A program made the translations under genes and the position numbers. Below, piece after piece: positions 53,042 through 61,672 of a stretch of DNA of 64,000 nt. This DNA is from JBNAGF01 sp049801055. Its GTDB lineage: Bacteria > Pseudomonadota > Alphaproteobacteria > Rhodobacterales > Rhodobacteraceae. A model generated the notes under the pieces. That model made no database searches. It was not told the DNA's origin and was given only the letters and a program-made list of their open reading frames with translations. Every line of letters starts with the position of its first letter. The stretch's first letter is position 1. The DNA lies in NCBI RefSeq assembly GCF_049801055.1, contig NZ_JBNAGF010000005.1, forward strand, positions 62,001 to 126,000. Reading direction: 5' to 3'.

Positions 53042-54088
53042 TTAGCTGTCGTAGTCAATCGCGTGGCGCAGCTGCTTTTCGTATTCCAGCGCCTTGCCGG
53101 TGCCCAGGGCCACGCAGTTCAGGCTTTCATCGGCAATGGAAACCGCCAGCCCGGTCTGTTCGCGCAGCGCCAGATCCAGATCGCCCAGGAGCGCGCCGCC
53201 GCCGGTGAGCATCACGCCCCGGTCGACAATATCGGCGGCCAGATCCGGCGGGGTGGTTTCCAGCGCGGTCATCACCGCTTCGCAGATCTGCTGAACCGGT
53301 TCGGCCAGCGCTTCGGCAACCTGCGCCTGGCTGATCTCGATCTCTTTCGGAACGCCGTTCAGCAGGTCGCGACCGCGGATCTGCATCGACTGACCTCGCC
53401 CGTCATCGGGCATCCGTGCAGTACCGATCGAGGTCTTGATACGCTCGGCGGTGGATTCACCCACCAGTAGGTTCTGCTGACGGCGCAGATAAGAAATGAT
53501 CGCCTCGTCCATGCGGTCGCCGCCAACGCGGACCGATCGGGCATAAACGATGTCGCCCAGCGACAGGACGGCAACTTCAGTGGTTCCGCCGCCGATATCG
53601 ACAACCATGTTTCCGGTCGGATCGGTGATCGGCATACCCGCCCCGATGGCGGCTGCAATCGGCTCGGCAATCAGGCCCGCACGGCGGGCGCCTGCAGACA
53701 GAACCGATTGGCGGATCGCGCGTTTTTCCACCGGAGTCGCGCCATGTGGAACGCAGACGATGATCTTGGGCTTTGAGAAGGTCGAGCGCTTATGCACCTT
53801 GCGGATAAAGTGCTTGATCATTTCCTCGGCGGTGTCGAAGTCCGCGATCACCCCTTCGCGCATCGGGCGGATCGCCTCAATGCTGCCGGGAGTGCGGCCC
53901 AGCATGAGCTTTGCGTCTTCGCCCACGGCCAGAACTTTCTTCTGACCGTCCTTCACGTGATAGGCCACCACTGAGGGTTCCGACAGGATCACCCCGCGGC
54001 CCTTTACATAGACCAGCGTGTTCGCAGTCCCCAGGTCAATTGCCATGTCCGCAGTGAACAGGCCGCCCAGACTACCAAAGATCGCCAT
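53042..54088 (-). CDS. mreB: Actin-like cell-shape protein MreB
   Basis: The start at ATG 54088 begins MAIFGSLGGLFTADMAIDLG. Phosphate-binding motifs are DLGTANT and VVDIGGGTTEVAV. The MREGVIADF, CVPHGATPVEKRAI and LTGGGALL blocks are typical. It is first in mreB-mreC-mreD-mrdA-rodA and directs sidewall synthesis. Confidence 0.97.
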   Translation of the reverse strand: MAIFGSLGGLFTADMAIDLGTANTLVYVKGRGVILSEPSVVAYHVKDGQKKVLAVGEDAKLMLGRTPGSIEAIRPMREGVIADFDTAEEMIKHFIRKVHKRSTFSKPKIIVCVPHGATPVEKRAIRQSVLSAGARRAGLIAEPIAAAIGAGMPITDPTGNMVVDIGGGTTEVAVLSLGDIVYARSVRVGGDRMDEAIISYLRRQQNLLVGESTAERIKTSIGTARMPDDGRGQSMQIRGRDLLNGVPKEIEISQAQVAEALAEPVQQICEAVMTALETTPPDLAADIVDRGVMLTGGGALLGDLDLALREQTGLAVSIADESLNCVALGTGKALEYEKQLRHAIDYDS

Positions 54089-54245
54089 GTTGTTGTGATC
54101 CTGCTTGCCAAAATTCTTGATTTTGCCCACGACTCGATGGACGAGGGACGTCAGACTTATAGGGTGCGGCGGTCTTATGTAAAAGGGCCGAATCCAAATA
54201 GTTCAGCACGTTTTCGCCTCACGTATCGGCAGGGTAAAAGGCATC

Positions 54246-55034
54246 ATGCTCTCATATCAACACATTTACCACGCCGGGAACCTGGCTGACGTGCAGAAAC
54301 ACGCATTTTTGGCATGGATGCTGAAATATCTGACCCGGAAGGACAAACCGCTCAGCTACATCGAAACACATTCCGGGCGAGGCCTGTATCACCTCGATGC
54401 AGCCGAGGCGGTCAAGACCGGCGAAGCCAAGGCTGGGATCAGCCGCCTGCTTGCTGAGGGAATGCTCGATGAAGGGCACCCGCTGCTTGAGGCGCTTGAG
54501 CAGGTGCGGGCAAAACATGGCGAGACGGCGTATCCCGGATCACCCGTTCTGGCGGCCGAGTTGCTGCGCCCGGGCGACAGCCTGCATCTGGCCGAATTGC
54601 ATCCGCGAGAACATGCGGCGCTGGCGGCTGCCATGCGGCCTTATGGCGCCAAGGTCTATCGTGAGGATGGATATGCGCTTGCGCAGTCCTTGACACCGCC
54701 TGTTCCGCGCCGCGGGTTGATGCTGATTGATCCGAGCTATGAGACATCAGACGACTATTCCGCCATGTCTGCGCGCATCACGAAACTGCACCGCAAATGG
54801 AATGTCGGTGTCATCGCGCTTTGGTATCCAATCCTGACGACAGACGCGCACCTGCCAATGTTGGAAAAACTGGAAGCGCAGGCGTTACCCGGCGGTTTCC
54901 GCCATGAGGTCCGCTTCTCGCCCGTGCGAGCAGGGCACCGGATGATTGGATCGGGCCTTTTCGTGATCAATGCACCTTACGGGATTGCAGAGGAAGGCAA
55001 GAAGCTAGACCAGTTGTATCAGGCGTTGGGGTGA
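54246..55034 (+). CDS. rlmJ: 23S rRNA (adenine(2030)-N6)-methyltransferase RlmJ
   Basis: The 262-residue protein begins MLSYQHIYHAGNLADVQKH. It has the SAM motif SGRGLYHLD and a catalytic DPSYE (DPPY-type N6-adenine motif). It methylates A2030 of 23S rRNA. It is divergent from mreB and starts after AAAGG. Confidence 0.92.
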   Translation: MLSYQHIYHAGNLADVQKHAFLAWMLKYLTRKDKPLSYIETHSGRGLYHLDAAEAVKTGEAKAGISRLLAEGMLDEGHPLLEALEQVRAKHGETAYPGSPVLAAELLRPGDSLHLAELHPREHAALAAAMRPYGAKVYREDGYALAQSLTPPVPRRGLMLIDPSYETSDDYSAMSARITKLHRKWNVGVIALWYPILTTDAHLPMLEKLEAQALPGGFRHEVRFSPVRAGHRMIGSGLFVINAPYGIAEEGKKLDQLYQALG

Positions 55035-55146
55035 CTGCCCGCAAGCGATCTTTGGCACATTCCATTCGCCTCGGGTGTGCGGCGGTTGCAAAGATCCGTT
55101 GGGTGCATAACTTGACGGTGCAAGTATCGAACTGGGGGATAGCATA

Positions 55147-55380
55147 TTGACCACTATTATTAAGTTTTCTGCGCTGGCAGCGGTTCTCGTAACCGCGGCG
55201 GCCTGCGCCCCTCAAAACCCGACGCAGCACGAAGTCGCATGTGTCGGTGGCACCCTGACCGGGGCTGCAATTGGCGGCGCAATCGGCAACAGGTTCGGTG
55301 GCGGCACCGGCCAGACCATCGCCACGGCGGCAGGTGCCTTTGCCGGCGGCGCAACCGCCGTCCGGGCGATGAACTGCTGA
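55147..55380 (+). CDS. Small glycine-zipper lipoprotein
   Basis: The 77-residue protein starts at a TTG preceded by GGGGGA. A signal peptide ends at a lipobox (TAAAC). The rest is a glycine zipper (GTLTGAAIGGAIGNRFGGG, then AGAFAGGATA) that inserts into membranes. It is typical of small outer-membrane lipoproteins and lies 11 bp before the EF-hand gene. Confidence 0.8.
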   Translation: MTTIIKFSALAAVLVTAAACAPQNPTQHEVACVGGTLTGAAIGGAIGNRFGGGTGQTIATAAGAFAGGATAVRAMNC

Positions 55381-55391
55381 GAGGAATTGAT

Positions 55392-55733
55392 ATGAAGCCC
55401 ATGACAATTGCCCTCTTCTCGACCCTCACTCTGTCGACAGTTGCTTTTGCCGAGACCATGCCCGGCGAGGCGCTGCTTTTGCTGGATGGCGATGGCGATG
55501 GCACCGTGAGCTTCGACGAATTCAACGAGCGTATGAACACGCTTTTTGGTGGTATGGACACCAATCAGAACGGTAGGTTGGAACGCTCTGAAACCGAAAG
55601 TTTTATGAGCAAGGATATCTTTGACGCAACCGATATCAATGGCAGCGGCACCATCACCAAGGGCGAATACGACGCCCAGATCCGCAAGGATTTCGAAGGT
55701 GCTGATCGGGACGGTGACGGCACGCTGGATTGA
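55392..55733 (+). CDS. Periplasmic EF-hand calcium-binding protein
   Basis: The start ATG at 55392 follows GAGAGGAA. The 113-residue protein has a signal peptide (cleavage AFA-E) and three full EF-hand loops (DGDGDGTVSFDE, DTNQNGRLERSE, DINGSGTITKGE) plus a fourth, DRDGDGTLD, cut short at the C-terminus. It is a likely calcium-binding envelope protein of unknown partner. Confidence 0.85.
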   Translation: MKPMTIALFSTLTLSTVAFAETMPGEALLLLDGDGDGTVSFDEFNERMNTLFGGMDTNQNGRLERSETESFMSKDIFDATDINGSGTITKGEYDAQIRKDFEGADRDGDGTLD

Positions 55734-55829
55734 ACCCGGCAAATTCCCGGATGCAGGCTGCATTTCGGCCGGTCGGAGCACCCGAATGCGTTGAAACAGC
55801 GGCGGATGTCGCACCGGAGGTCTGGCAAG

Positions 55830-57047
55830 TTGGAGAACGACAAGGTCCAAAAATCCGAATCTGAAAGAGGTTCGGTGTTGTTCGAACCGCTGTCATTGCC
55901 TTGCGGTGTGGTGTTGAACAACCGGATTGCCAAGTCGGCAATGTCTGATTCATTGGGTGATGGAACAGGTCATCCGACAACCGAGCAATTCAGGCTGTAT
56001 CGGCGATGGGCTGAGGGTGGCGTGGCCTTGTCCATAATTGGCGAGGTGCAGGGTGACCCGGGTTTTGCCGAGAAGCCGGGCAATCTTGTGTTGAACCAAG
56101 CAGCTGATCTTGACCGGTTCAAGGAACTCGCCAGACACGGGGCAGGCGGTGGAGCCCAGCTCTGGCTGCAGCTCGGTCACGCCGGAGCGCTGGCTTATGA
56201 ACCGACCAGCACACCAAAGGGCCCGAGCGCGCTCGACCTTCCGGGGTTGCGTTGCGAGAAGATGGAACGAGACGAAATCGAACGCCTGCCGGAAGGGTTC
56301 GCGGCCACGGCTCGAATGGCGCAGCAGGCTGGTTTTGGCGGGGTGCAGGTTCACGCGGCACATGGTTTCCTGCTGAGCCAGTTTCTTTCGCCACTGTTCA
56401 ACCAAAGGCGCGACGATTTTGGCGGACCAATCGAGAACCGCATGCGACCGCTGATCGACACGATCGGGGCAATTCGGGCTGCGGTCGGGCCGGGGTTTCC
56501 AATTGGAGTGAAGCTTAATTCTTCGGATCAGCTGGAAGGCGGGTTCTCGGAAAGCGACGCGCTCAAGGTCGTGTCCGCGCTGGAGATGAGCTCGGTGGAT
56601 CTGATCGACATCAGCGGCGGCACTTACTTTCCGGGGGCGAAATCCGCGTCGGATGGTGCAGGGCGTGGTCCTTACTTTCTTGAGTTCGCCAAGCATGCCC
56701 GAACGTTGACCACCAAGCCGCTGATGCTGACTGGCGGATTCAAAACGCGCGCGCAGGCAGAAAACGCAATTGCCTATGGTTCGATTGATGTTGTTGGGCT
56801 TGCCAGGGCTTTGGTTCTCGAGCCGTCTTTGCCGGAATTGTGGCGGGCCGATCAATTGGCGAAACCGGCTTTCCCTAGATTTTCGGAAACACCCGAGGGG
56901 GGCATTACCGCGTGGTATACGATGCGGATAGCCGATTTGGCGGAAGACCATTCGACGCCAGATTTCCGTGACGTGTTCGCGGCAATCAAGGCGTATGGAG
57001 CACGCGACCAGCATCGCACTGAGATTTGGTTGTCCCATTTCAGTTAG
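55830..57047 (+). CDS. Old Yellow Enzyme-family NADH:flavin oxidoreductase
   Basis: The protein is a TIM-barrel FMN enzyme with the OYE block LFEPLSLPCGVVLNNRI, the VHAAHGFLLSQFLSPLFNQR active-site region and GGPIENRMR. It would reduce activated C=C bonds or act in degradation. I prefer a TTG at 55830, nine bases after GGAGG; the next upstream ATG is 55791 without a site. Confidence 0.85.
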   Translation: MENDKVQKSESERGSVLFEPLSLPCGVVLNNRIAKSAMSDSLGDGTGHPTTEQFRLYRRWAEGGVALSIIGEVQGDPGFAEKPGNLVLNQAADLDRFKELARHGAGGGAQLWLQLGHAGALAYEPTSTPKGPSALDLPGLRCEKMERDEIERLPEGFAATARMAQQAGFGGVQVHAAHGFLLSQFLSPLFNQRRDDFGGPIENRMRPLIDTIGAIRAAVGPGFPIGVKLNSSDQLEGGFSESDALKVVSALEMSSVDLIDISGGTYFPGAKSASDGAGRGPYFLEFAKHARTLTTKPLMLTGGFKTRAQAENAIAYGSIDVVGLARALVLEPSLPELWRADQLAKPAFPRFSETPEGGITAWYTMRIADLAEDHSTPDFRDVFAAIKAYGARDQHRTEIWLSHFS

Positions 57048-57420
57048 CTTGGGCTACGCCAGGCAGGTCCGGGATAGAGCAGAGGTCTCGCGCATACACA
57101 AAAGAAAACGGGCTGGATTACCCCCAGCCCATGCGACATATGTTAAGAAATGATGCGATAGGATCCAAGCGAACAGATCCTGTGTTTCGAGAGGCAGACA
57201 TCTGACGAAAGTCGACTGATGTCTGCTGCGAGCCCGAAGCAGCCACTCGCAATGGGCATAGAATGCTGTGTACAGCCGCTGTTTCCATGCCGCTGAATTG
57301 GAATTTCTCCATTTACGTTTCGGGCACACTTGGACGCAGATCAAGTGCCTGAAGCACACGTTCTGACCATCATGTAGGGAGAAGATAGGCAGCCTCCATG
57401 GAATTGAATCCAGTGGGACT
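57048..57420. other. Convergent spacer with a terminator hairpin
   Basis: It lies between the OYE gene and a leftward secreted-protein gene. The only clear element is the hairpin at 57110-57130. No gene is supported. Confidence 0.5.
57110..57130 (-). terminator. Terminator GGGCTGG-N7-CCAGCCC
   Basis: Read leftward the 7-bp stem is followed by GTTTTCTTTTG, a good U-rich tract, so it probably ends the transcript of the secreted-protein gene at 57421-57789. It also lies 62 bp after the OYE gene and may act for both. Confidence 0.7.
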
Positions 57421-57789
57421 CTATTTCATTGTCCAGACGCTGACGGTTTTTTTACCGCTAGTATTGCTGAACTGGACCTTATTGCCTGCTACATCGATGT
57501 GCGCACAGATGGTGCCTGTCGGCTCTTTGTTGCCAAACCGAAAATTCCGGCAATATCGACCATTGTCCCATACCCAATTGATTTTGTATTGGCCTCGAGT
57601 GGTCTTGCCGCTTCCAGTCCCGTTAGCTTTGATTTTCGCTTTACCAAAATCGCCGCTCAGGGATTTCCCGACCACTATGTTCATGAAGTCAGCCTCGGTC
57701 TTGATACGTTTCCAGTTTTCCGCTGTGGCCTCAGTCGCATTAACAAAAAGTGTAGATGCGGCCACGATTACTGTCGCAAGCCTAATCAT
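57421..57789 (-). CDS. Small secreted protein of unknown function
   Basis: The ATG at 57789 closely follows GGAGG; a longer frame to 57897 is not used. A signal peptide (cleavage TATA/ENW) leads to a mature part of about 100 residues with two cysteines in YCRNFRFGNKEPTGTIC and a repeated GxVxF-like ending. The pattern resembles small DUF995-type secreted proteins but I am not sure. Its codon use is less GC-rich than the neighbours. Confidence 0.65.
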   Translation of the reverse strand: MIRLATVIVAASTLFVNATEATAENWKRIKTEADFMNIVVGKSLSGDFGKAKIKANGTGSGKTTRGQYKINWVWDNGRYCRNFRFGNKEPTGTICAHIDVAGNKVQFSNTSGKKTVSVWTMK

Positions 57790-58061
57790 TTTCCTCCAAT
57801 CCCTTTCCAATTTCCCCAAAAAATATAAATACTGTACCGCTCGAGGTGAGCTGTCAACCTGGCCACCAGCCCTTGGATTTACATCGGGCTGGACCATTAC
57901 ACACCCTAACTACCGAACAGCTGATCAAGCGCTTGAGCGCCATCCATGTACCGACTGGACGACGTCACGATACCACCATTCTGGTAGTCGCAGCGTACGG
58001 CGTTTTGTCCGCTGAGCAGACTTTGACCGGAGTTACACCAAGGCCAACTTTTTAATTTGAA

Positions 58062-58091
58062 CATGCTCTCGAGGAAATCCTCGGGAGCATG
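58062..58091. other. Long stem-loop of unknown role
   Basis: Thirteen base pairs (one G-T wobble) close a four-base loop. No T tract follows on either strand, so it is not a simple terminator. It could be an RNA-processing or mRNA-stabilising element. Confidence 0.5.
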
Positions 58092-58150
58092 TAGTGGCAA
58101 AAGCCCACCAAGCTGAGGGCGGACCTGTGTCGGTTCAACATCTACGGCAT

Positions 58151-58172
58151 GGGCTGGTGGATTACCCAGCCC
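58151..58172. terminator. Hairpin downstream of leuA
   Basis: Stem GGGCTGG with CCAGCCC; the sequence closely resembles the terminator at 57110-57130. The U tract (GTTTAAAC) follows on the plus strand, so for leuA it would be a hairpin without U run. Function for leuA is therefore uncertain. Confidence 0.4.
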
Positions 58173-58199
58173 GTTTAAACCCGCTCGGTTCTCGGTCCC

Positions 58200-59786
58200 T
58201 CAGGTGAGATCCTTGTAGGAAATCTCGCGTGCATCGGTGCCCGGTCCGGCTTTGGCTCGGCGCACGATCAGGCGGTTCAGCGCATTGGTATAGGCCTTGG
58301 CTGAGGCCACGACCGTGTCGGTATTTGCCGACTGGCCGGTGGCGATCATGCCGTCCTCTTCAAGCCGGACCGAAACTGTGGCCTGCGCATCGGTGCCCTC
58401 GGTCACCGCGTGCACCTGATAGAGCTGCAGATGCGCGTCGGTCGGATACAGGTTGCGGATTGCCTTGAAGGTCGCGTCAACCGGGCCATCGCCCTGTTCT
58501 GTGGCCGACACATCCTTGCCGTCAATCTCCATTTCCACGGTCGATTCCGCCGGGCCGCCTGTGCCGCAGACAACTTTCATCGAGACCAGCTGCAGAAAGT
58601 CATTTTCGGCATCCTCGCCCGAATGCATCAGGGCAATGATGTCATCGTCGAACACCTCTTTCTTGCGGTCCGCCAGTTCCTTGAACCGAACAAAGATGTC
58701 CTTGAGCTGATTGTCTCCGACTTCGAAGCCAAGGGTCTCCAGCTTGTCGCGCAGGGCGGCACGGCCCGAGTGTTTGCCGAGCGGCAGCGAGGTGCCGGAC
58801 AGGCCGATATCCTCGGGGCGCATGATCTCGAAATTCTCGCGGTTCTTCAGCATTCCGTCCTGATGGATGCCGCTTTCATGGGCAAAGGCATTCTTGCCAA
58901 CGATGGCCTTGTTGAACTGCACTGGAAAGCCGGACACTGTCGAGACCCGGCGCGAGATGTGCATGATCTTGGACGTGTCGATCCCGGTGTGCCACGGCAT
59001 GATGTCATGGCGGGTTTTCAGCGCCATAACCACCTCTTCCAGCGCGGTGTTACCGGCGCGTTCGCCCAACCCGTTGATCGTGCATTCGATCTGTCGAGCG
59101 CCGCCAGCAACGGCAGCGAGTGCGTTGGCGGTCGCCATGCCGAGATCGTTGTGGCAATGGGTGGCAAAGACCACTTCGTCAGCCCCCGGAACCGTTTCGA
59201 TCAGGCGTTTGATCAGGTCGGCGCTTTCCACCGGAGCGGTATAGCCCACTGTGTCTGGAATGTTGATTGTCGTGGCGCCGGCCTTGATGGCGATTTCGAT
59301 CACTCGGCACAGGTAATCCCATTCGGTGCGCGTGGCATCCATCGGCGACCACTGTACGTTCTCGCAGAGATTGCGGGCATGGCTGACAGTCTCATGGATC
59401 TTGTCGGCCATCTCGTCCATGGTCAGGTCTGGAATGGCCCGATGCAGGGGCGAGGTGCCGATAAAGGTGTGAATCCGGTTCTTCCCGGCACCTTTGACGG
59501 CTTCCCAGCAGCGGTCGATATCGGCAAAGTTGGCGCGGGCAAGCCCGCAGATGCGGGAATTCTTGGAGCGCGCAGCAATCTCGCTGACGGCCTTGAAATC
59601 GCCCTCGGAGGCGATCGGAAACCCGGCTTCGATAATATCCACGCCCATGTCGTCGAGAAGCTCGGCAATCTCCAGCTTTTCGTCGTGGGTCATTGTGGCG
59701 CCGGGGCTTTGCTCACCGTCGCGCAGGGTCGTGTCAAAGATCAAGACGCGCGAGTCGTCGCGGGCTGCTTCCGTGGAATTGGTCAT
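58200..59786 (-). CDS. leuA: 2-isopropylmalate synthase
   Basis: The 528-residue enzyme makes 2-isopropylmalate from acetyl-CoA and 2-oxoisovalerate, the first step of leucine synthesis. It has DTTLRDGEQSPGATM at the start, metal-site THCHNDLGMATAN and FNKAIVGKNAFAHESGIHQDG, and the C-terminal regulatory domain for leucine feedback. It is preceded by a leader peptide and hairpin, so it is also controlled by attenuation. Confidence 0.97.
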   Translation of the reverse strand: MTNSTEAARDDSRVLIFDTTLRDGEQSPGATMTHDEKLEIAELLDDMGVDIIEAGFPIASEGDFKAVSEIAARSKNSRICGLARANFADIDRCWEAVKGAGKNRIHTFIGTSPLHRAIPDLTMDEMADKIHETVSHARNLCENVQWSPMDATRTEWDYLCRVIEIAIKAGATTINIPDTVGYTAPVESADLIKRLIETVPGADEVVFATHCHNDLGMATANALAAVAGGARQIECTINGLGERAGNTALEEVVMALKTRHDIMPWHTGIDTSKIMHISRRVSTVSGFPVQFNKAIVGKNAFAHESGIHQDGMLKNRENFEIMRPEDIGLSGTSLPLGKHSGRAALRDKLETLGFEVGDNQLKDIFVRFKELADRKKEVFDDDIIALMHSGEDAENDFLQLVSMKVVCGTGGPAESTVEMEIDGKDVSATEQGDGPVDATFKAIRNLYPTDAHLQLYQVHAVTEGTDAQATVSVRLEEDGMIATGQSANTDTVVASAKAYTNALNRLIVRRAKAGPGTDAREISYKDLT

Positions 59787-59838
59787 TTTGGTATCACTCT
59801 CGTTTCTGTCCTAAAGCCTGATGGCGCGCGATGCGTCT

Positions 59839-59874
59839 CCTCTGAGCGGGCGCGCCTTAGGGCACGCTCAGAGG
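59839..59874 (-). promoter_or_regulatory. Attenuator stem-loop overlapping the leuA leader stop codon
   Basis: A perfect 10-bp inverted repeat (CCTCTGAGCG with CGCTCAGAGG, 16-base loop) begins at the leader's last codons. The loop holds an alternative stem (GCGTGCC with GGCGCGC). A ribosome stalled at the Leu codons would cover the first arm. There is no U run, so control may be on leuA translation or by another downstream structure. Confidence 0.65.
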
Positions 59875-59951
59875 CGGACTAGGAGCAGGAGGCCACGCAG
59901 CGACGCGCTGTGAGCAGCGGTCTGAAAATGGATATGCGCGTGACGTGTCAT
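59868..59951 (-). CDS. leuA leader peptide (27 residues, Leu-rich)
   Basis: A 27-codon frame begins at ATG 59951 and ends at TGA 59868. Its C-terminal end reads RGLLLLVRL, with four consecutive Leu codons (CTC CTG CTC CTA) followed by Val, Arg and Leu. It lies 81 bp before leuA in the same direction and its stop is inside the first arm of a hairpin. This is the standard design of a branched-chain leader peptide. No ribosome site precedes it; a TATAAA box ends 8 bases upstream, so a leaderless mRNA is likely. Confidence 0.8.
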   Translation of the reverse strand: MTRHAHIHFQTAAHSASLRGLLLLVRL

Positions 59952-59959
59952 GGCGTCGA

Positions 59960-59988
59960 TTTATACGGATCCCGCACGATAATGGGAA
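59960..59988 (-). promoter_or_regulatory. Predicted leuA promoter
   Basis: Read leftward, TTCCCA (59988-59983), a 17-bp spacer and TATAAA (59965-59960). The start of transcription would fall at or just before the ATG of the leader peptide. Confidence 0.5.
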
Positions 59989-60079
59989 GCGGGAAATTGA
60001 TCCGATTGAGCAAATTCAAGATGGTGTGTGGCCTGAGTGCCCGTCAGGAGAATGACCAGGAATTGACGGCCAGCGCGGA

Positions 60080-61519
60080 TCAGCCGTCCGAGGCGGGGTC
60101 GTCGTCCGAGGTCAGGGCACCATTGTCCCAGGTCCCGGTTTCCTCCTGCCCGCTGGCATAGCGCATGGTGCCTTCGCCCTGCCGCTTGCCCTTGCGGAAC
60201 ATGCCTTCATAAACATCGCCATTTGCGTAGGTGGCTGTTCCCCGCCCCGAGATTTCGCCGTCTTCCCACTGCCCTTCGTAGCGGAAGCCGTTTGCCATCA
60301 CGATTTCACCTTCGCCATGACGCTGGCCGTCAACGAACTGCCCGGAATAAACCGATCCGTCGGCATAGGTCGCGACGCCCAGCCCATGGCGTTGGCCGTC
60401 CTCCCAATCACCTTCGTAGCGGTAACCATCGGCATAGGTCATCACACCCTTGCCATGATTTCTCGCATCTCTGAACTGACCTTTGTAGACGATGCCGTTT
60501 GCGTAGACCGCCGTGCCTTCGCCTTCGATCACTCCGGCCAGCCAATCCCCTTCGTAGCTGGATCCGTCGGGATAGGTGATCTTGCCCTTTCCATCGGCGA
60601 GATCGGCGCTGAAGTTTCCTTCGTAGATCGACCCGTCAGGATAGGTTACGAGCCCCTGTCCCTCGATTTGCCCTGCGACCCAATCGCCAGTGTAGATATA
60701 GCCGTCGGTGCCGGTGAAAGTGCCCGAACCCTGCCGCCGGTCATCGGCAAAGCTGCCTTGGTAGACATCACCGTTGGCATAGATCACCTTGCCCTGGCCC
60801 TCGCGGCGGCCGGCTACCAGATCGCCTTCGTAGACATCGCCATTGGGTTGGGTTAGCCGACCATGCCCGCTGATCTGGTTGTCGGCCCAGAGGCCCACAT
60901 AGGTCAGCCCGTCCGGCAGGGTCAGGCTGCCCTCTCCGTGACGCTGCCCGGCGAGGATTTCACCTTCGTAGATTGCCCCGTCGGGATAGGTGACCTTGGC
61001 CTTGCCCTGTTTCTGCCCGTCGACCCATTCGCCATCATAGACATAGCCGCCGGGGCTTTGCATCACGCCGCTGCCATGATGCTGAGCGTTCAGAAATCCA
61101 CCTTCGTATCGAACGCCATTTGCGTAGACCGCAATCCCGCCGCCATTGATTACGCCGTCTTTCCAGTCTCCTTCGTAGGTACCGCCGTCGGAAAAGACGA
61201 TCTTGCCGACACCCTCGGGTTTGCCCTTGGCGAACTCGCCTTCGTAGATCGAACCGTTCGGGAAGCGCGCAACACCGCGACCGAGGATTTCTCCGTCGAC
61301 CCAGTCACCGGTATATTCATAGCCATTTGGAAGCCGATAAGTTCCTGTCCCATGCTGGAGACCGCCTCGGAAGGTGCCCTCGTAGACGCCGCCGATCTCA
61401 TCCTGTGTGGTGAGAACCTGTTCGTTCTGCGCATGGACGGGGCCTGTGGCGATCGCGGCCAGAAGTGCGGTGCTCAGGAGAACTCCGGTAAGTGTCGATG
61501 CGCTGCGGATACCTGTCAT
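60080..61519 (-). CDS. Secreted MORN-repeat protein (18 repeats)
   Basis: The 479-residue protein has a signal peptide (about 30 residues, cleavage VHA-Q) and then about 18 tandem MORN repeats of 23 residues (YEGDWxDG-x4-G-G-x-YxxG). Motifs alternate between YxGxF and YxGxW openings, giving a two-repeat super-period. MORN arrays form long beta-hairpin rods that bind membranes, lipids or proteins. A short acidic tail ends the protein. It reads leftward toward leuA and its partner is unknown. Confidence 0.9.
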   Translation of the reverse strand: MTGIRSASTLTGVLLSTALLAAIATGPVHAQNEQVLTTQDEIGGVYEGTFRGGLQHGTGTYRLPNGYEYTGDWVDGEILGRGVARFPNGSIYEGEFAKGKPEGVGKIVFSDGGTYEGDWKDGVINGGGIAVYANGVRYEGGFLNAQHHGSGVMQSPGGYVYDGEWVDGQKQGKAKVTYPDGAIYEGEILAGQRHGEGSLTLPDGLTYVGLWADNQISGHGRLTQPNGDVYEGDLVAGRREGQGKVIYANGDVYQGSFADDRRQGSGTFTGTDGYIYTGDWVAGQIEGQGLVTYPDGSIYEGNFSADLADGKGKITYPDGSSYEGDWLAGVIEGEGTAVYANGIVYKGQFRDARNHGKGVMTYADGYRYEGDWEDGQRHGLGVATYADGSVYSGQFVDGQRHGEGEIVMANGFRYEGQWEDGEISGRGTATYANGDVYEGMFRKGKRQGEGTMRYASGQEETGTWDNGALTSDDDPASDG

Positions 61520-61672
61520 GACTGTTCCTGTATGCCCTGTTGCCTAAACCCTTGCGCGGCGCCTTGAAACTAGGCGAGCAGCGCGAAGGGGGCAACGTCT
61601 TTTGCGGTATAACTCTTTTCCTCGGGCCACGATCTGGTAAATGGCGTGAGACTGTATGGGCAAGAGGGCAGT

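Larger units (their letters stand above)
57790..58199. other. Spacer between leuA and the secreted-protein gene, with two stem-loops
   Basis: It includes a 13-bp stem with a tetraloop (58062-58091) and a GGGCTGG/CCAGCCC hairpin (58151-58172) about 30 bp past the leuA stop. No gene is supported. Confidence 0.5.

Noticed and set aside
58410..59882. 490-codon rightward frame antisense to leuA
   Set aside because: It is a mirror of the leuA reading frame and includes the attenuator region; no ribosome site or domain.
60317..61567. Rightward open frames antisense to the MORN gene with repeated sequences
   Set aside because: The repeats arise from the MORN array on the other strand; no independent support.
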